Origin: CAKZNE01 sp002695025
GTDB lineage: Bacteria; Bacteroidota; Bacteroidia; Flavobacteriales; Schleiferiaceae
Assembly (NCBI GenBank): GCA_913043285.1
Contig: CAJWML010000002.1
Span: 343,168 to 407,167, forward strand
Length of the DNA: 64,000 nt
Direction: 5' to 3'
Every line of letters starts with the position of its first letter. Position 1 is the stretch's first letter. Shown piece by piece: positions 1 to 6,883 of the stretch. The notes under the pieces are model-generated. The model was not told the DNA's origin, did no database searches, and saw nothing but the letters and a program-made list of their open reading frames with translations. A program made the position numbers and the translations under genes.

Positions 1-8
1 ATCCTGTA

Positions 9-659
9 TCACTCTTCTTTAGCCTTTATCCAAAGTGCCATAGCATAAAAGCCGTTCAGTAGTACGTTTAAAAATACGTTTAGGCTCCAGACCAAAGGTA
101 GTATACCGGAGCCGGATTCGATCATGGGATTAATGAATAGAAAGAGTAGTAGAGTACCGGAGCTGTACAGAAAAATACCGGTGTTCAACCAAAGCATAGG
201 TCTGTTTTTTACGGTGAGATTTACGCTGGAGGTAAGATCCTTGTGAAAAAACAGCAGGGATAAGGCCATAAAAACACTTAAGGAAAGGCCAATGCTGTTG
301 GAGTTGAAAGTAGAAAGGGGTTGAAAAAAGAGCATATTGCTCACTGCAAAGGCTGTATATCCAAGGATCAAAAGGTACGGAACGTAGCTGGAAAAGTAAT
401 AGTTGAACACCGGGCGGTATATGAGCATTAATAAAACAAACCAAAGGATATTGTAAAAATTATAGACTACTAAATTGTTAAGGGATAAGTAATTGTCCAA
501 AACAAAAGCCGCTATCTCCGAGATAAACGAAATGCAGATCAGTAGCATTAATAACCTCTGTTCCCTATTGAGCTGCTTCCTGCGAAGAAGACCTATAATA
601 AAGGGAAGTAATACGGCAGTCTGTGATATTCTAACGAAAAACATGAGATGATGATCCAT
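9..659 (-). CDS. Polytopic membrane protein, unknown function
   Basis: This 216-residue protein is mostly hydrophobic, with about six or seven predicted membrane spans separated by short polar loops. It has no signal peptide cleavage site, catalytic motif or recognisable domain. The first segment starts near residue 10, and the last ends just before a short basic C-terminus (IKAKEE). Proteins of this kind often sit beside sensor kinases in Bacteroidota, but the neighbour on that side lies outside the window, so that link is only a possibility. The reading frame is complete, ending 9 bases from the window edge. I do not recognise the family. Confidence 0.75.
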   Translation of the reverse strand: MDHHLMFFVRISQTAVLLPFIIGLLRRKQLNREQRLLMLLICISFISEIAAFVLDNYLSLNNLVVYNFYNILWFVLLMLIYRPVFNYYFSSYVPYLLILGYTAFAVSNMLFFQPLSTFNSNSIGLSLSVFMALSLLFFHKDLTSSVNLTVKNRPMLWLNTGIFLYSSGTLLLFLFINPMIESGSGILPLVWSLNVFLNVLLNGFYAMALWIKAKEE

Positions 660-713
660 AAATCCCGCATATAAACTATGCGGGATGAATGTATTAATAA
701 TTTGTATTGAAAA

Positions 714-1493
714 TTAAGTGGTACCGTTACCAGAACAGGCGGGCGGACATGCACCGACAAAATTGAGATAATCGTAATGAAGTTGAGTAGGAGAGTCATT
801 GGAGTATCCTATCTGAAAAATGAGTGAGAATAGCTGGTTGCCCGCAATGAGTTCCATTATATCTATACCATAAAAAAAGCGCAGGTGAATAAGGGAGTTG
901 TCTTTGACCTTAGCCTGCAGGTGTTTAAGGCGAATGCCTTCTATTACGTAGTAATGTGCTCTTACGGAAGGGTATATTCCATTATTTGCACTAGGGTTAT
1001 GCCTGTCATTAGGTTTTAAGATTGTGTTAAAAATGGTATTTACTCCAAAATCCTTCCTGAGCCAATTATTAATAAAATAACCCACCCACATTTCCGGTGT
1101 CCAAATGGGCGTTAAGGGATTATTTTGATCGGGATTCGGATATCGGTAAATGGGCCCGGAGTTCTGATCATTCTCATTATAGGCGAAAAATTGTGGATCA
1201 TTATCATCTTTTTGGGTTTCTATGATAATGTTAAAACTGTTGGTTTCAATGGTAGTGGTCTCAGTCTTTTTAACCGCAAGGTGCAGTTTCATTAAGGAAG
1301 CTTCTTTGATGGCATCTTTGGCATTTTGCTCCAGCCAGCCGAAGTTTAAACCAATCATTCTACTGAATTGCCCTTCATAATCCGTATTGCCATTTGTTAT
1401 AGAATCAGATGTTATGAAGAGGTCATCTATGTCTTTATCCTTAATATTTTTCCATGCAGTTGTTTGAGTGGAGTGATCGGGTGCAGAAACCAT
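714..1493 (-). CDS. Island paralog 1 with conserved FVGACPPACSG C-terminus
   Basis: Unknown 259-residue protein with no signal peptide and no membrane segment, so probably cytoplasmic unless exported by a non-Sec route. It is a diverged paralog of the gene at 2429-3181. Both have an N-terminal IDD and W/FSR(M/I)(I/L)G motif, a central region of alternating hydrophobic residues, a (R)A.YY.I segment near residue 180, and a nearly identical end: FVGACPPACSG followed by four Asn/Asp/Gly/Thr residues. In that 11-residue block 7 codons differ synonymously while no residue changes, so selection maintains the peptide. The gene is divergent from the leader plus beta-trefoil gene at 1776-2356. Two conserved cysteines flanking PPA could form a small disulfide loop or a modification site. 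Function unknown. Confidence 0.75.
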   Translation of the reverse strand: MVSAPDHSTQTTAWKNIKDKDIDDLFITSDSITNGNTDYEGQFSRMIGLNFGWLEQNAKDAIKEASLMKLHLAVKKTETTTIETNSFNIIIETQKDDNDPQFFAYNENDQNSGPIYRYPNPDQNNPLTPIWTPEMWVGYFINNWLRKDFGVNTIFNTILKPNDRHNPSANNGIYPSVRAHYYVIEGIRLKHLQAKVKDNSLIHLRFFYGIDIMELIAGNQLFSLIFQIGYSNDSPTQLHYDYLNFVGACPPACSGNGTT

Positions 1494-1763
1494 GGTTTAC
1501 GTTTTAAAAGTTATACATTTAGTTTAGCCGGATCGGTTTCAAATCGTAATAAGATCCAGGCACAGTTCAAAGATTCACCGGGTTGAGCAACGCTACAAGG
1601 CTGAAAAACCGTGATTTTCCAATACCCGTATAAATACTCGTATGGGAGGGTGGTCTATGGTTTTTATGCGTATCAGGTGCTGGTGCTTTTTGTGCGGATA
1701 GGTATTTACCATGCTATTTCTAATTCCCTGATTCTTACGCTTACACAAACCTTATCATCTCCA

Positions 1764-1771
1764 CACCTTTG
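1764..1771 (+). promoter_or_regulatory. Probable -7 box for leader 1
   Basis: CACCTTTG matches 7 of 8 positions of the Bacteroidota -7 consensus TAnnTTTG. It sits 5 bases before the start of the conserved leader, where a transcription start would be expected. The second leader has CACATTTG at the equivalent place. I see no convincing -33 element. Confidence 0.4.
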
Positions 1772-1775
1772 GATC

Positions 1776-1878
1776 ATCAAAAGCTTTTGAAACAGTGAAG
1801 CAGAACTCACTCTAAAAAACGAATCTTTCCTGTGGGGTCAATCACAGGAGGCGAAACCGAAAAGCCTTACGAGTAGGA
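1776..1878 (+). promoter_or_regulatory. Conserved structured 5' leader, copy 1
   Basis: This 103-nt stretch is about 88% identical to 3429-3532, although the genes that follow the two copies are unrelated. It opens with a perfect 14-bp palindrome, TCAAAAGCTTTTGA. Next comes a hairpin AGTG-A-AG / CTCACT in which the single bulged base is the position that differs between copies. Then comes a hairpin with stem TTTCCTGTG / CACAGGAGG. In copy 2 one C-G pair of this stem becomes T-A, a compensatory change, and another pair changes from T-G to C-G. The 3' part keeps ACCGAAAAGCC and GAGTAGGA. It ends 16 bases before the ATG at 1895. No known riboswitch class is recognised. An RNA regulatory element is the likeliest reading. 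Confidence 0.65.
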
Positions 1879-1894
1879 CCAAATTAATTGAACC

Positions 1895-2356
1895 ATGTCT
1901 ATACAATTCAAATCCATTGTAGGACTGCAATCACAATCTTATTTTAACTTCCTGAGTGCTAATGGCACCGCGCGCGAAACACCAATACATGCGGCCTCCT
2001 GGCTGAATGTTCAGGAAAAATGGGAGATCATAAATTATAATGATCTGTCATCAACCGGTAAGCTATGTTACGGGGATGTGGTGGGTTTCAGGAATCCCCA
2101 TTTCAATGTGTATCTGTCCGGTTTTCCGGGTTACAGCGCAGTTACCACTATGGGTAAATTACAGGATGCCGAGCGCTTGGTGCTTTTAGACCCACAGGAT
2201 CCTTCATCCACAGCTGAAATGACCGTAGAAGATGAGTTCTACCTTCAACAGGTTAATATCTCCAAATATGCTAAGGTTAATGGAAACGGGATACAGATCT
2301 CAGTGCCCTTAACCACCAATGCCGAAGCCACATTCAGGATCATTGTTACCATTTAG
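1895..2356 (+). CDS. Beta-trefoil-like protein downstream of leader 1
   Basis: A 153-residue protein without signal peptide or membrane segment. The sequence falls into three similar stretches of about 50 residues. Each has a strand pattern with an aromatic or asparagine turn (YFNFLSANG near residue 17, HFNVYLSG near 70, KYAKVNGNG near 128) followed by a hydrophobic strand (WEIINY, LVLLDP, FRIIVT). This threefold layout fits a beta-trefoil as in fascin- and lectin-like domains. The fold is inferred from the pattern, not from a recognised family signature. It is the only gene between the leader and a strong terminator at 2371-2405, so leader and gene form a single-gene transcription unit. Ligand and role unknown. 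Confidence 0.7.
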   Translation: MSIQFKSIVGLQSQSYFNFLSANGTARETPIHAASWLNVQEKWEIINYNDLSSTGKLCYGDVVGFRNPHFNVYLSGFPGYSAVTTMGKLQDAERLVLLDPQDPSSTAEMTVEDEFYLQQVNISKYAKVNGNGIQISVPLTTNAEATFRIIVTI

Positions 2357-2370
2357 GAACCTGTTACTGA

Positions 2371-2405
2371 AACAAAAAGCGCAGGATATTCCTGCGCTTT
2401 TTGTT
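2371..2405. terminator. Bidirectional intrinsic terminator
   Basis: Perfect 16-bp inverted repeat (AACAAAAAGCGCAGGA and its complement) around a 3-base TAT loop, with A-tract and T-tract built into the arms. It lies between the convergent genes 1895-2356 and 2429-3181 and can serve both. Confidence 0.9.
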
Positions 2406-2428
2406 TATCACATATTGTAAACCGGTGA

Positions 2429-3181
2429 TCAGGTGTTGCCGTCACCTGAGCAGGCCGGAGGGCAGGCACCTACAAAATCGAGATAAGTTGTTTGACCGGT
2501 TTCGGGATCACCTATTTCTACAATAAGCGTAAAAAGGTCTTTGTCCACGCTAAAGTCTGAAGGGTTTACACCAAACCGTATTTTAAAGCTGCTTTCCTCT
2601 TTAACCGTGCGTATCAGCGCCTTAAGGGAGTTATCCCGTATAGGATAGTACAACGCCCTTACAAGGGTATAGTTGCCTTCAATGAGCTTGTTATCAGTAT
2701 CATTAGCAGCAAAAGAATAGAACAGGTCTTTAGTAGGGGCTATTGAGACCAGCCAGTTATAAGCCAGTTGATTTCGTAGTTCTGTGGATATTCCATAGAT
2801 AGCCGTCAACTCGGATGGTATGGGAGTGTTGCTGATGTCAAAGATCCGTCCATCATCCTCCATTCCTGATTTAAAAAAGTGGGTGTGAAGGTGATTTTCA
2901 ATCTCAACCTCAACTTTCAGAAGGATAGTGAAAAGGTTATTTCCATCAAGGGCCAGGTGCATGGAAACTTTAGGATCATCTGAATTTTGTAACAACTCAT
3001 AGAATTCCGACCCCACCGTATCATAATCTATTCCCAGTATCCGGCTCCATTGGTTTGGGAAACGGCTATTTCCGGTAGCTTCATAAAAGAACTTTTTGAT
3101 GGAGTCATCTATCCTGCTATCAGGTAGTGATGCCCAGTTTTCGGTAGAGCCATAAAATTCAGAGGCTTGCATTTCGTGCAT
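2429..3181 (-). CDS. Island paralog 2 with conserved FVGACPPACSG C-terminus
   Basis: Unknown 250-residue protein without signal peptide or membrane segment, and a paralog of 714-1493. Shared features are an IDD segment near residue 24, WSR(I)LGI near 45, an MHLAL strand near 73, VRALYYPI near 177 and the end TYLDFVGACPPACSG. Overall identity looks modest, but the last ~14 residues are almost invariant. It ends convergently with the trefoil gene and starts divergently from leader 2 (3429-3532), repeating the arrangement seen around the first paralog. ATG at 3181 is used; an in-frame ATG at 3172 is also possible. The two copies imply that the gene and the divergent leader duplicated together. 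Function unknown. Confidence 0.75.
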   Translation of the reverse strand: MHEMQASEFYGSTENWASLPDSRIDDSIKKFFYEATGNSRFPNQWSRILGIDYDTVGSEFYELLQNSDDPKVSMHLALDGNNLFTILLKVEVEIENHLHTHFFKSGMEDDGRIFDISNTPIPSELTAIYGISTELRNQLAYNWLVSIAPTKDLFYSFAANDTDNKLIEGNYTLVRALYYPIRDNSLKALIRTVKEESSFKIRFGVNPSDFSVDKDLFTLIVEIGDPETGQTTYLDFVGACPPACSGDGNT

Positions 3182-3416
3182 AGTTAAAGTTTTAAAGGTT
3201 TAACAAAGTTTATCGTACGCAAAGATTAGCCTATTAAAGTGCTCTGGGAAGAATGAAAATCACGGAATTATAAATCCACGTAGTTATACGTATTCCCATG
3301 TATAAACCGTAGCCTGGAGATGGGAATGCAACAAGTGTAAACCGCTGTAAACAAGTATAAGCCACGGTATTTTAATTTTCAGGGTTTTCACTCTTAGTAT
3401 GGTCCTGTAGGGAGTG

Positions 3417-3424
3417 CACATTTG
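3417..3424 (+). promoter_or_regulatory. Probable -7 box for leader 2
   Basis: CACATTTG is a 7 of 8 match to TAnnTTTG, 5 bases before the conserved leader and in the same position as the box at 1764. The rest of the upstream sequence does not align between the two loci, so the box is conserved apart from its surroundings. Confidence 0.4.
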
Positions 3425-3428
3425 TAGT

Positions 3429-3532
3429 ATCAAAAGCTTTTGAAACAGTGGAGCAGAACTCACTTTAAAAAACGGATCCTTTCTGTGGGATCGATCACAG
3501 AAGGCGGTTACCGAAAAGCCTCATGAGTAGGA
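3429..3532 (+). promoter_or_regulatory. Conserved structured 5' leader, copy 2
   Basis: A 104-nt element matching 1776-1878 with about a dozen differences. It has the palindrome TCAAAAGCTTTTGA (3430-3443), a hairpin at 3447-3464 with a bulged G where copy 1 has A, and a hairpin at 3480-3505 with stem CCTTTCTGTG / CACAGAAGG. Relative to copy 1 that stem shows one C-G to T-A compensatory exchange and one T-G to C-G change. The tail keeps ACCGAAAAGCC and GAGTAGGA, and the possible outer pairing ACTCA/TGAGT is slightly longer than in copy 1. It ends 22 bases before the ATG at 3555. The high conservation set against unrelated downstream genes points to a functional transcribed leader. Confidence 0.65.
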
Positions 3533-3554
3533 TATTTAATAGATATAATAAATA

Positions 3555-4316
3555 ATGGGACTTTTTTCAACTATTTTAGCAAGTGCGGCATTTGTAGGAC
3601 AAGTAGCACAAAGTGTACTAGATGTAACAGGTCAATTTACCATAGGGTCAGAAAGCTATGGACCTTATTTTTCCTTAGGAAATATAGGTATTGTGGTTAA
3701 AACAGAAGCCGACCTATCAAATGGGGCCAACCATAGAGCAGTAATTGCATTGAACCATGGCTCCAGTGATGGCATACTTGCTCTTCAGGAACCTGATTCG
3801 GATAGCTATGTACAGTACGTTATCTCTCCCCAGAATAAAGTATACTTACCGGAAATTGGTGAAAACAAAGTATCTCCATTGACAAGAATAACCGGTTATT
3901 CTGACAATGACAACGATATTGATATTAACTATACAATTTTATCCTTTACCGGTCTTTCTTACGGTCAAGACCTTCAGCTGGGATCTTATACATTAAAATT
4001 AGATGAGGATAAAATAATTATCATCGCTGATGGTCAAATTATTGAGTCATACGGGTTTTTGCATCTCCAAACGGATACTGGCACTAAATATAACTCTACA
4101 TATGGAGGAGTTGTTAGGGAAGAGATGGATGAATACATTATTGACTTCAATTTTAAACAATACGGAATATTTCCAAAAATGGACCGTCTTTCAGGCGAGA
4201 TTCAGGTCAATATCCAAAGTGCTTTTAAAAATTCACCTTCAAAAGGTTGTAAACCCTTCACTCATGGGGATATAGCTTTTCTAAAACAGTTAGGTTTTCT
4301 AAACAATTTTAAATAA
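3555..4316 (+). CDS. Unknown protein downstream of leader 2
   Basis: A 253-residue protein of unknown family. Residues 1-25 are small and hydrophobic (FSTILASAAFVGQVAQSVLDV) and could be an amphipathic or membrane-active helix; there is no clear signal-peptide cleavage site. The remainder is rich in Gly, Asn, Asp and Tyr with alternating hydrophobic residues, suggesting a mainly beta protein. A cysteine-lysine stretch near residue 232 precedes a short helical C-terminus. It is followed 51 bases later by a nuclease-like gene on the same strand. The gene is AT-rich compared with the metabolic genes nearby, which fits acquisition by transfer. It shows no sequence similarity I can see to the trefoil gene behind the other leader. 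Confidence 0.7.
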   Translation: MGLFSTILASAAFVGQVAQSVLDVTGQFTIGSESYGPYFSLGNIGIVVKTEADLSNGANHRAVIALNHGSSDGILALQEPDSDSYVQYVISPQNKVYLPEIGENKVSPLTRITGYSDNDNDIDINYTILSFTGLSYGQDLQLGSYTLKLDEDKIIIIADGQIIESYGFLHLQTDTGTKYNSTYGGVVREEMDEYIIDFNFKQYGIFPKMDRLSGEIQVNIQSAFKNSPSKGCKPFTHGDIAFLKQLGFLNNFK

Positions 4317-4325
4317 TAATGCAAA

Positions 4326-4349
4326 TGAGCCATCCGAAAGGATGGCTCA
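4326..4349 (+). other. GAAA-capped hairpin between two island genes
   Basis: Perfect 10-bp stem (TGAGCCATCC and complement) with a GAAA tetraloop, lying between the stop at 4316 and the ATG at 4368. No T-tract follows, so it is more likely an attenuating or mRNA-stabilising hairpin than a full terminator. It could set the ratio of the two proteins. Confidence 0.6.
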
Positions 4350-4367
4350 CATCAAAATTGAGATAAG

Positions 4368-4925
4368 ATGAGATTTCAAGGATTTATATACGATATTGTA
4401 AATAGGATAACGCAAGAGAAGCATGATAAGCTGTCTAACTTGGCAGAAAACATTAATGGTGGATGGGAAGTGTGGATGCAGGTAGAATTGTTTTTTTCTT
4501 TGCAAAAAGGCCCTCTTGGGTTATCGGAATTTGAAAGAGAGCCAACCTATCCAAACAGCGGTGGTAAAAGGGCAGACTTTTTATTTCGATCTAGTAACGC
4601 TCCTGGCGTTTCTACCTGGGTTGAGCTAAAGACCCAGAAAAAGTCAAATGAAAGGGATGCAGCAGATAGGTTTTTTCAGGATTGCCGGAAAATAAATGAT
4701 ATTAACCTAGGTTATGATAATACATTAGGAGCGGTAGTGATAATTCCCAGAAAAGTAAATGAGGCCTTGGATTATGCAAGAGTTAACGCACCTGCTGATT
4801 TTCGAGAAAAAATTCGCTTTTATCTTGTTGATTCCAATGAAGTCTCAAGCCTATATTCTTTATCAAACCCACTTGTCAAAGCAAAATCTGATCAAATAGT
4901 GGTGATGTACTATCCTAAACTATAA
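4368..4925 (+). CDS. PD-(D/E)XK nuclease-like protein
   Basis: A 185-residue soluble protein. Residues 34-90 carry the signature of the restriction-endonuclease-like fold: a helix with QVE (Glu40), then RADFLF with Asp70, then WVELKTQ with Glu86-x-Lys88. These are the expected metal-binding Asp, Glu and Lys. The second half alternates strands and helices (GAVVIIP, IRFYLVD, QIVVMYYP). No DNA-recognition or methylase partner is present. Codon use is rich in AGA/AGG and A/T, unlike the GH15 gene that follows, which suggests transfer. Its position behind leader 2 and the 3555 gene suggests they act together. Substrate unknown: DNA restriction, an effector toxin and a repair enzyme are all possible. 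Confidence 0.7.
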   Translation: MRFQGFIYDIVNRITQEKHDKLSNLAENINGGWEVWMQVELFFSLQKGPLGLSEFEREPTYPNSGGKRADFLFRSSNAPGVSTWVELKTQKKSNERDAADRFFQDCRKINDINLGYDNTLGAVVIIPRKVNEALDYARVNAPADFREKIRFYLVDSNEVSSLYSLSNPLVKAKSDQIVVMYYPKL

Positions 4926-5098
4926 TTCTAAATGTCTATACAGGGAAGAATATTCAATATATGAACAGATAGCTTTTTCACAACGTTCATATTATGAATA
5001 GATTAATAGATTACCAAAGTCTCTTTATTAATAAAGCTGAACCAGGCCCGCTGTCTACTCGTGAAATATTTCCTAGTTTTCAGGTTTGGTAAGAGAAG

Positions 5099-6883
5099 AT
5101 GGCTAACAAACACACCTACAATTACGGCCTTATTGGCAATTGTTCTTATCTGGCACTTATCGGTAGAGACACCAACATAGGTTGGATGTGCCTGCCGCGT
5201 TTTGACAGCTCCTTTATTTTTGGCGATATGCTGGCCGGTGAAAAGGGCGGAGAATACTCCGTAAAGCCCTGCACGGAAGGATTTTCCAGCAAGCAACGTT
5301 ACCTGGATAACAGCAATATCCTGGAAACAGAGATCGATACCGGTGAAGCCAGCTATAAGGTTACGGACATTGCTCCACGCTTTTTTCAGTGTGAGCGCTA
5401 TTACCGCCCTTTGATGCTCATCCGGAAGATTGAGCCAGTAAAGGGTTTTCCGCGTATCAGGGTAAAATGCCGCCCGGTAGGAAACTACGGGGCTTTTGAG
5501 CTGGAGAGGGAGCGCGGGAGCAGCCATATTCGCTTCAATGGCTTAAAGGAATCCTTACGGCTAACCACCAATATTCCGCTGAACTATGTGATGGGTGAAA
5601 GTGAATTTGTGTTAAATCAGCCGTACTACATGGTGCTTACCTACGGTGTGCCCCTGGAAGGGCCGTTGGTAGAAACTTCGGAAGACTTCCTGACCCGCAC
5701 CCTCAATTACTGGCAAAAATGGGTGAAGTCTACCAGCATTGGCAGTATGTACCAGGAAGAAGTGATCCGTTCCGCTTTAACGCTTAAGATCTGCCAGTAC
5801 GAGGATACCGGGGCCATTATTGCTGCTCCTACCACCAGCCTGCCCGAAGCCCCGGGAAGCGGCCGTAACTGGGATTATCGCTATTGCTGGATGCGCGATA
5901 CCTTTTACACCCTCAATGCCTTTAACAACATCGGCCACTTTGAGGAGATGGCCAAGTACTTCCTGTACCTTACCAACATTCCCATCCGTGACAAAAAGCG
6001 CATACAACCGCTCTATAATATAGTAGGGGAGAATGAACTTATTGAAAGGGAACTGGACCTGCCAGGTTATAGAGGTAATGCACCGGTACGGGTAGGTAAC
6101 GATGCGTATACCCATATCCAGAATGATGTGTACGGGCAGATATTATTAGCTATCCTCCCGCTGTATATAGACAGTCGCTTTAAGGATAATCCCGCTGCAG
6201 ATTCCGATTACCTTTTAAGGGCGGTGCTTGAAAAAATGGAAATGACCATAGATGAGGCTGATGCTGGTATCTGGGAGTTCCGTAATAAAGGTGATCAGCA
6301 TGCCTATACCAATTTGTTCCAATGGGCAGGAAGTCAGGCTGCCATGAAAGTAGCCCGGATACTGGGCCAGGAAGATCTTTTTAATCGGGCCGAAAAACTA
6401 CGGGATCGTGCCAGGGCACATATTGAGTCCTGCTATTTGCCGGAGCGCAATGCTTATGGTCAGGGTATTAACTACCGCCATATGGATGCCAGCACCTTGC
6501 AGCTGATCATGATGAATTACTTACCGCATAATTCCGATAAGGCGCGGGATCACCTCAAGGCTTTGGAAGAAGATCTTAAGGCCGGTAAAGGCTTGTTTTA
6601 CCGGTATTTGCAGGAAGATGACTTTGGACGGCCGGAGACTACTTTCCTTATATGTGGTTTCTGGTATGTAGAAGCCCTGGCTTGTGTAGGTCGCCTGGAT
6701 GATGCTATGGAAACCTTTGAGGAACTGTGTAATTACAGTAATCACCTGGGGCTGTTGAGTGAGGATGTGAATGAAAGGGACGGCTCCATGTGGGGCAATT
6801 TTCCGCAGGCCTATAGCCACGTGGGGCTGGTCAATGCGGCCACGCGTATCAATAACCGCCTGGATAAGCCTACCTTCCTGTAG
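5099..6883 (+). CDS. Glycoside hydrolase family 15 (glucoamylase/trehalase-like)
   Basis: This 594-residue cytoplasmic protein (no signal peptide) has the two-domain layout of bacterial GH15 enzymes: an N-terminal beta-sandwich (about 1-215) and an (alpha/alpha)6 barrel. Diagnostic motifs are GSGRNWDYRYCWMRDT near residue 250, GIWEFR near 391 (putative general acid Glu) and SEDVNERDGSMWGNFPQAYSH near 555 (putative general base Glu). The family hydrolyses alpha-glucosidic bonds from non-reducing ends; some members cleave trehalose. The gene is convergent with, and overlaps by 14 bp, the trehalose synthase/phosphatase gene. That suggests a role in turnover of trehalose or a related glucan, but substrate choice between trehalose and maltodextrin cannot be read from the sequence. 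Confidence 0.92.
   Translation: MANKHTYNYGLIGNCSYLALIGRDTNIGWMCLPRFDSSFIFGDMLAGEKGGEYSVKPCTEGFSSKQRYLDNSNILETEIDTGEASYKVTDIAPRFFQCERYYRPLMLIRKIEPVKGFPRIRVKCRPVGNYGAFELERERGSSHIRFNGLKESLRLTTNIPLNYVMGESEFVLNQPYYMVLTYGVPLEGPLVETSEDFLTRTLNYWQKWVKSTSIGSMYQEEVIRSALTLKICQYEDTGAIIAAPTTSLPEAPGSGRNWDYRYCWMRDTFYTLNAFNNIGHFEEMAKYFLYLTNIPIRDKKRIQPLYNIVGENELIERELDLPGYRGNAPVRVGNDAYTHIQNDVYGQILLAILPLYIDSRFKDNPAADSDYLLRAVLEKMEMTIDEADAGIWEFRNKGDQHAYTNLFQWAGSQAAMKVARILGQEDLFNRAEKLRDRARAHIESCYLPERNAYGQGINYRHMDASTLQLIMMNYLPHNSDKARDHLKALEEDLKAGKGLFYRYLQEDDFGRPETTFLICGFWYVEALACVGRLDDAMETFEELCNYSNHLGLLSEDVNERDGSMWGNFPQAYSHVGLVNAATRINNRLDKPTFL

Noticed and set aside
1776..1878. Leader as a hammerhead ribozyme, cobalamin, TPP or c-di-GMP riboswitch
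   Set aside because: The invariant cores (CTGATGA with GAAA, the B12 box, the THI box, or the GEMM tetraloop arrangement) are not present in either copy.
714..3181. ACPPACSG-tailed paralogs as RiPP precursors
   Set aside because: Both proteins are about 250 residues, far longer than usual precursors, and no modifying enzyme, protease or exporter is adjacent. Kept only as one of several ideas for the tail.
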